Shown in pieces: positions 16,256 to 19,998 of a stretch of 19,998 bases of DNA (position 1 is its first letter; the number at the start of each line of letters is the position of its first letter). Origin of the DNA: Sulfuritalea sp. (GTDB lineage Bacteria; Pseudomonadota; Gammaproteobacteria; Burkholderiales; Rhodocyclaceae); assembly GCA_026399445.1 (NCBI GenBank), contig JAPLRA010000356.1:1-19998 (forward strand), read 5' to 3'. The position numbers and the translations under genes are program-made. The notes beneath the pieces were generated by a model that was not told where the DNA came from, ran no database searches, and worked only from the letters and a program-made list of their open reading frames with translations.

Positions 16256-16621
16256 TTAACCAATGACTTTTTTCACCACTTCGATCAGCTTCTGCGGATC
16301 GAAGGGCTTGACCAGCCAGCCCGTCGCCCCCGCGGCCTTGCCTTGTGCCTTCATGGCGTCGGACGACTCGGTGGTCAGCATCAGAATCGGCGTCGTCGAA
16401 TACTGCGCCAGGGCGCGCAGATTCTTGACCAGTGTCAGCCCGTCCATGCGCGGCATGTTCTGGTCGGTGAGGATGAGGTTGAAGCTCTTTGACTTGGCCT
16501 TTTCGAGTCCATCCATGCCATCGACGGCTTCGACCACTTCATAGCCGGAGCTCTTGAGGGTAAAGGCAACCATCTGGCGAATGGAAGCGGAATCATCAAC
16601 GGCAAGAATGGTTTTGGACAT
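16256..16621 (-). CDS. cheY: Chemotaxis response regulator CheY (copy 2, Trp-switch type)
   Basis: This is a 121-residue receiver domain with Asp9-Asp10, phospho-acceptor Asp53 (LILTDQNMPRMDG), Thr83/Thr84 and Lys105. It differs from copy 1: the switch aromatic position is Trp102 (GWLVKPFDPQKL) instead of Tyr, and the first helix motif is DDSASIRQMVAFTLKSSGY. Such CheYs are usually found next to a dedicated CheA. It lies 26 bases before cheA2 and 36 bases after the motB-linked receptor, so it was probably the substrate of CheA2. It is intact. Whether CheA1 phosphorylates it cannot be read from the sequence. Confidence 0.95.
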   Translation of the reverse strand: MSKTILAVDDSASIRQMVAFTLKSSGYEVVEAVDGMDGLEKAKSKSFNLILTDQNMPRMDGLTLVKNLRALAQYSTTPILMLTTESSDAMKAQGKAAGATGWLVKPFDPQKLIEVVKKVIG

Positions 16622-16657
16622 ATGCGAACTCCATTAAGTAACACGCGACAGCTAAGA

Positions 16658-17878
16658 TCAAAACAACTCTATGCCACCCTGATTCAACCCCTGCTGGCTG
16701 ACGGGACTGTTCCCGGTCAGCTGCTCGAGATCCCTGAGCCGATCCGCAACGTGGCGGGTTTCCGCTTGCAGGGATCGCATCGCATCGGCAGCACCGACCG
16801 TCTCCGCGTTGCGCTGCAGGCTCTGAGCCAATTCGCCCAGATGTCGCGAGGCCTCGTCGATCGCGTCAACCCGCCGCCCGACATGGCCGAGCAGCTGAGA
16901 CACGATGTCCTGGAACTGCAATGCGGTCACCGCACGGCCGACCTGCACATCGACGTCGTCGGCGATACCGCCGAGTTGCCCCAGGGCAACAATGCGCTGC
17001 TGATTCTGCGCCTCCATGGTCGTGATGATCTCCTCGACCCTCTTCTTCGACTCGAAGGCAAAGCCGAGATCCTGACTGGACATGCGCTGGATGGCCACTT
17101 CGGTCTGCTTGACGGTGACCTGCATGTTCTGGATCACCTTGTTGATCTGCTGGCTGAACTGCCCCGTGCGCTCCGAAAGAGTTCGCACTTCGTCGGCCAC
17201 CACGGCAAAGCCGCGCCCGGCTTCGCCGGCACGCGCCGCTTCGATGGCGGCATTCAGTGCCAGCAGGTTGGTCTGCTTGGCGATCGCGCCGATCTCGGAC
17301 AGGATCGACTGCACGTCCTGCGTTCGCGCCGAGATGTTCTCGGTCAAGTCGACCAGTTCCATTCCCAGCTTGCTGTTGCCGACAATGCTGTCCACCACCC
17401 GTTGCATCACGGCCGAGGTGTCGGAGACGAAATTGTCAAACTGGCGAGAGCTCTTTTCGTTGTCGCCTCCGGCCGCGACGGAAATCGTCACGTCACGCTG
17501 CCGGCGGGTATGCTCGTGCATGCTGTGGAAGCTGTCCGCCAGGCTGGCAATGGCAGCCGACAACAAGGCCTGCACCTGGGACAGCTCACCGCGCGAGACC
17601 TCCATCTGCTTCGAAAACTGGCTCGAACACTCCTCCAGCAGGCGGCGGAACTCCACCAGCAGTGCCTGCTCTTCATCCTTTATGCGCTGCTCTTCTGCGG
17701 CAAGTTTGGCGGACCCGTTGCCCGACAACGTCGAAATGGCCTGCCAGCCAATCCCGACCAGCAGCAGGGCGCCCCATGTCGAAAGGCCGAGGCCGCCACC
17801 GGACGCAAACGAAGCGCCGCTGCCGACCAGAATGACCCAGCCGAGGCCGAGCCCGAGATTCTTGTTGATGAAATTCAT
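16658..17878 (-). CDS. Short membrane-anchored chemoreceptor-like protein with a CheZ-like C-terminal motif
   Basis: The protein has 406 residues. Two hydrophobic segments at about 8-27 and 34-50 are joined by a short Gly-rich loop, so there is no periplasmic sensor, and no HAMP is evident. A coiled coil follows, with a chemoreceptor tip at about 198-238 (IAKQTNLLALNAAIEAARAG, then GRGFAVVADEVRTLSERT). After it, residues 320-335 read LQFQDIVSQLLGHVGR, which resembles the catalytic helix of CheZ (DFQDLTGQVIKK), with Asp324 and Gln328 in the positions of the phosphatase pair. The C-terminus ends GGIELF. It has no WxxF tether. It starts 22 bases after motB and is followed by cheY2, a position that fits a role in tuning CheY2. 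The signalling-domain call is firm; the phosphatase idea is inference. Confidence 0.9.
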   Translation of the reverse strand: MNFINKNLGLGLGWVILVGSGASFASGGGLGLSTWGALLLVGIGWQAISTLSGNGSAKLAAEEQRIKDEEQALLVEFRRLLEECSSQFSKQMEVSRGELSQVQALLSAAIASLADSFHSMHEHTRRQRDVTISVAAGGDNEKSSRQFDNFVSDTSAVMQRVVDSIVGNSKLGMELVDLTENISARTQDVQSILSEIGAIAKQTNLLALNAAIEAARAGEAGRGFAVVADEVRTLSERTGQFSQQINKVIQNMQVTVKQTEVAIQRMSSQDLGFAFESKKRVEEIITTMEAQNQQRIVALGQLGGIADDVDVQVGRAVTALQFQDIVSQLLGHVGRRVDAIDEASRHLGELAQSLQRNAETVGAADAMRSLQAETRHVADRLRDLEQLTGNSPVSQQGLNQGGIELF

Positions 17879-17900
17879 GGTGAATGGATTCTACTCATGT

Positions 17901-18842
17901 TTATCGCGCGGCCGAGGTGGCCGGGGCATTGATATTCCGGATATCGGCATCCTTCGCGCTATCGTCCTCCGTCTGCCGACCGTCGGCGAGGATCGCTTCC
18001 TCGGTTCGCTTGTTGAGGACGACGATGCTGATGCGGCGGTTGCCGGGGCTGTAGGGCTGTTGCTTGTCGAAAAGAGCGGTAGAGGCGAGCCCGACCACGC
18101 GCATGATTTTGGCATCGTCCATGCCGCCGGCCACCATCTCGCGACGCGACGCGTTGGCTCGATTGGTCGATAGCTCCCAGTTGCCGAAGCCCCGATCACC
18201 GCCCGCAAAGGGCTGCGCATCGGTATGGCCGGAAAGGCTGATGCGATTCTCCACCTTGTTCAAGGCCACACCAATTTCCCTCAGAATGACCCGCGTGTAG
18301 GGCTTCACGTCGGAACTGGCCGAATCGAACATGGGACGATTCTTGTCGTCCACGATCTGGATGCGCAGGCCTTCGGTGGTGATATCCAGCAGCAACTGGT
18401 TCTTGAACTGGCTCAGCGCGGGGCTGGCGTTAATCAACGCCTCAAGTTCGCCCTTCAAAGTTTCGAGTCGGGTCTTTTCAACCCGCTCGAAATCGGCCTT
18501 CAGCTTTTGCAGATTGATGGTCTTCTTTTCTGCGACGATCTCGCCCTTCTTCACTTGACCATGAGTCGCCGTGAGGTCCGTGCCGCCACCAGCGATCACC
18601 GATGACGAGTCGCCCGAGCCCGAACCGCCGGCCAAGGAAACCTTCAGCGGGTTCTGAAAAAACTCGGCGATGCCGTTGAGATCGCCCTGCGAGGTTGACC
18701 CCAGCAGCCACATCAGTAGGAAGAAGGCCATCATCGCCGTGACGAAGTCGGCGTACGCAATCTTCCAAGCGCCACCGTGCGCGCCGGCGCCGCCCTTCTT
18801 GATTTTCTTTACGACGATTGGTTGCTGGGTGTCGTCACTCAT
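17901..18842 (-). CDS. motB: Flagellar stator protein MotB
   Basis: MotB anchors the stator to peptidoglycan and, with MotA, forms the proton channel that drives the flagellum. The protein has 313 residues. After a basic N-terminus, one membrane helix spans about 28-48 (IAYADFVTAMMAFFLLMWLL) with the proton-carrying Asp32, the same number as in E. coli. The OmpA-like peptidoglycan-binding domain covers about 160-278 (ISLSGHTDAQPF, NWELSTNRANASRR, YSPGNRRISIVV). It starts 29 bases after the motA stop; the ribosome binding site is weak. The Asp and surrounding helix fit proton rather than sodium use, which is family-level inference. Confidence 0.97.
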   Translation of the reverse strand: MSDDTQQPIVVKKIKKGGAGAHGGAWKIAYADFVTAMMAFFLLMWLLGSTSQGDLNGIAEFFQNPLKVSLAGGSGSGDSSSVIAGGGTDLTATHGQVKKGEIVAEKKTINLQKLKADFERVEKTRLETLKGELEALINASPALSQFKNQLLLDITTEGLRIQIVDDKNRPMFDSASSDVKPYTRVILREIGVALNKVENRISLSGHTDAQPFAGGDRGFGNWELSTNRANASRREMVAGGMDDAKIMRVVGLASTALFDKQQPYSPGNRRISIVVLNKRTEEAILADGRQTEDDSAKDADIRNINAPATSAAR

Positions 18843-18871
18843 CGTCGGTTGCTCGCGTCAAGGGACAGCCC

Positions 18872-19729
18872 TTACTTGCCCTTGCGAGCCTTGAGATCTT
18901 CTTCGAGCTCGATGAAGGTCGGCCGGTCGCCCGAATAAAGCACCTTGCGCCCGAACTCCACGGCCACCTGTGGCGCATAGCCATTCATGCTGGCCAGCAG
19001 AACGGACTTGATGACCTGGTATATCTTGCCTTCTTCTTCGCACTTCTGCTCCAGTTGCCCGGCAACCGGCGCCACGAAACCGTATGAAACCAGAATGCCG
19101 AGAAAGGTGCCGACCAGGGCGCCGCCGATCATCTTGCCGAGTACGGCCGGCGGTGAGCCGACCGATCCCATGACGTTGACCACGCCCATGACCGCAACGA
19201 CGATACCGAATGCGGGCACTGCATCGGCCACCTTCGACATCACGTGCGCAGGTACATGAGCTTCCTGGTGATGGGTTTCAATTTCGATATCCATCAGGTT
19301 TTCGATTTCAAAGGCATTCAGGTTGCCGCCCACCATCATGCGCAGGTAGTCGCAGATGAACTCCATGACGTGGTGATCATGCTGAATCTTGGGATACTTC
19401 GAAAAAATGGGACTGCTATCGGGAGTCTCGATGTCGCCCTCGACCGACATCAGCCCTTCCTTTCGCACCTTGGAAAGGATCTCGTAGAGCATGGCCAGCA
19501 GATCCATGTAGACGGCTTTGTTGAGGTGGGAACCCTTCAACACGGTCGGCAAGGCTTTGAGGGTGGCCTTGACTGCCTTGCTGCCGTTGGCAGCGATGAA
19601 TCCGCCGATGGTCAGCCCGACAATCGCCAGATACTCCATTGGCACCCACAGCGCAGCCAGACTGCCGTGCACGGCGTAGGTGCCGAGAGAAGCTACCAGA
19701 ATGATCGCGTACCCAACGAGCAGTAACAT
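18872..19729 (-). CDS. motA: Flagellar stator protein MotA
   Basis: MotA forms the ring around MotB and pushes on the rotor protein FliG. The protein has 285 residues with four membrane helices: about 2-20, 32-48, 170-192 and 199-222. The cytoplasmic loop contains Arg89 and Glu97 in VRKEGLMSVEGDIETP, corresponding to Arg90 and Glu98 of E. coli MotA, which contact FliG. Pro172 (DAVPAFGIVV) and Pro221 match the two conserved channel prolines. The ATG at 19729 has AGGG upstream. It heads the cluster after a terminator and a gap of 213 bases, so it is likely the first gene of the transcript. Confidence 0.97.
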   Translation of the reverse strand: MLLLVGYAIILVASLGTYAVHGSLAALWVPMEYLAIVGLTIGGFIAANGSKAVKATLKALPTVLKGSHLNKAVYMDLLAMLYEILSKVRKEGLMSVEGDIETPDSSPIFSKYPKIQHDHHVMEFICDYLRMMVGGNLNAFEIENLMDIEIETHHQEAHVPAHVMSKVADAVPAFGIVVAVMGVVNVMGSVGSPPAVLGKMIGGALVGTFLGILVSYGFVAPVAGQLEQKCEEEGKIYQVIKSVLLASMNGYAPQVAVEFGRKVLYSGDRPTFIELEEDLKARKGK

Positions 19730-19798
19730 CTTTGACCCTACCCCGAGCTGTTGTTTTTTCTACGCCGCAATACGGCCGCGCCGCTTGCGTGAACCGCA

Positions 19799-19828
19799 AT
19801 CATAACGGCAAACAGCGGGCTGGCGACA
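19799..19828 (-). promoter_or_regulatory. Candidate promoter region for motA
   Basis: On the minus strand TATGAT (19804-19799) matches the -10 consensus at five of six positions, about 70 bases before the motA ATG. A TTGTCG further upstream is a -35 candidate, but its 19-base spacing is long. GCCGTTAT just upstream of the -10 resembles a sigma-28 -10 element (GCCGATAA), but no TAAA stands at the proper distance. Some promoter is expected here after the upstream terminator; which sigma factor is used is undecided. The remainder of 19730-19864 shows nothing else I can name. Confidence 0.25.
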
Positions 19829-19864
19829 ATCGATGTTGGGAGTCGGCGCCGGCGGCACGCCAAA

Positions 19865-19899
19865 GCGCGTCCTTGTCGGGAGCCCACGACAAAACGCGC
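19865..19899 (-). other. Hairpin competing with the terminator upstream of motA
   Basis: GCGCGT (19865-19870) and TTGTCG (19873-19878) pair with ACGCGC (19894-19899) and CGACAA (19887-19892), giving a 12-base-pair stem with a small internal loop and an eight-base loop. Its arm at 19894-19899 is the same segment that forms one arm of the terminator stem, so the two structures cannot coexist in one RNA. Confidence 0.5.
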
Positions 19900-19926
19900 C
19901 CCTTCCGGCCTGCCGGAGGAGCGCGT
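19888..19926 (-). terminator. Intrinsic terminator after the upstream gene
   Basis: Read on the minus strand, ACGCGC pairs with GCGCGT and inside it CCGG-rich arms pair around a small loop (19926-19894). The GC-rich stem is followed directly by TTTTG. It begins 17 bases after the TAG stop of the upstream partial gene. The T run is short but the stem is strong. It would separate motA from the gene before it. Confidence 0.65.
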
Positions 19927-19942
19927 CGGGCAACGCGAAGAT

Positions 19943-19998
19943 CTACTGGGCGATCAGGTCTGCAAGCGGCTCAGGCAGCGGCGACTGCCGCGCTGGCT
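19943..19998 (-). CDS. C-terminal end of an unidentified gene (cut by window edge)
   Basis: An open frame entering from the right edge ends PARQSPLPEPLADLIAQ then TAG at 19943-19945. Only 17 complete codons are visible. The strong terminator 17 bases downstream supports this being a real gene end. I do not recognise the family. In enteric bacteria flhDC precedes motAB, so a flagellar regulator such as FlhC is one possibility from context alone; nothing in the tail proves it. Confidence 0.4.
   Translation of the reverse strand, partial: PARQSPLPEPLADLIAQ

Overview
The window is almost entirely one chemotaxis and motility locus. Every gene I can support is read from the minus strand, so transcription runs from high to low coordinates. 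The gene complement (CheZ, two CheV, CheD, an Aer-type PAS receptor, proton-type MotAB), the high GC content and the protein sequences suggest a betaproteobacterium, most likely Rhodocyclales-like. That placement is inferred from sequence character, not from a database search.

Layout in transcription order. The right edge holds the last codons of an unidentified gene (19943-19998) and a strong intrinsic terminator that overlaps a competing hairpin. Then come motA and motB (flagellar stator), a short membrane-anchored receptor-like protein, cheY2, a damaged cheA2, cheW, a damaged Aer-type receptor, cheR, cheD, cheB and a stand-alone STAS protein. After a 248-base gap there is a second receptor with a C-terminal cytoplasmic sensor domain, two tandem cheV genes, cheY1, cheZ, a possible 26-codon leader ORF, and an intact cheA1. 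At the left edge, after 148 bases, lies the first 19 codons of what looks like an IS630-family transposase, so a mobile element borders the cluster just downstream of cheA1.

How the parts fit: receptors bind CheW or CheV and control a CheA kinase. CheA phosphorylates CheY, which acts on the flagellar switch, and CheB. CheR, CheB and CheD adapt the receptors, CheZ dephosphorylates CheY, and MotAB drives rotation. The locus carries two CheA/CheY sets but only one CheR, CheB, CheD and CheZ. The right-hand arm appears broken: cheA2 has lost about 16 residues and its frame inside the CheW-like P5 domain, and the neighbouring receptor has a TAA codon at the start of its signalling domain. CheA1 and CheY1 are intact.

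The most unusual signals are these two lesions; a CheZ-like F-Q-D-x-x-x-Q motif in the motB-linked receptor; 'IELF' C-termini shared by that receptor and CheD; two CheY-docking-like repeats at the CheZ N-terminus; four aromatic-Gly-x-Phe repeats in the CheA2 linker; mutually exclusive hairpins upstream of motA; a leader ORF whose stop overlaps the cheA1 start; and a hairpin covering the transposase ribosome binding site. No rRNA, tRNA or CRISPR array was seen, and no gene-free stretch exceeds 300 bases.
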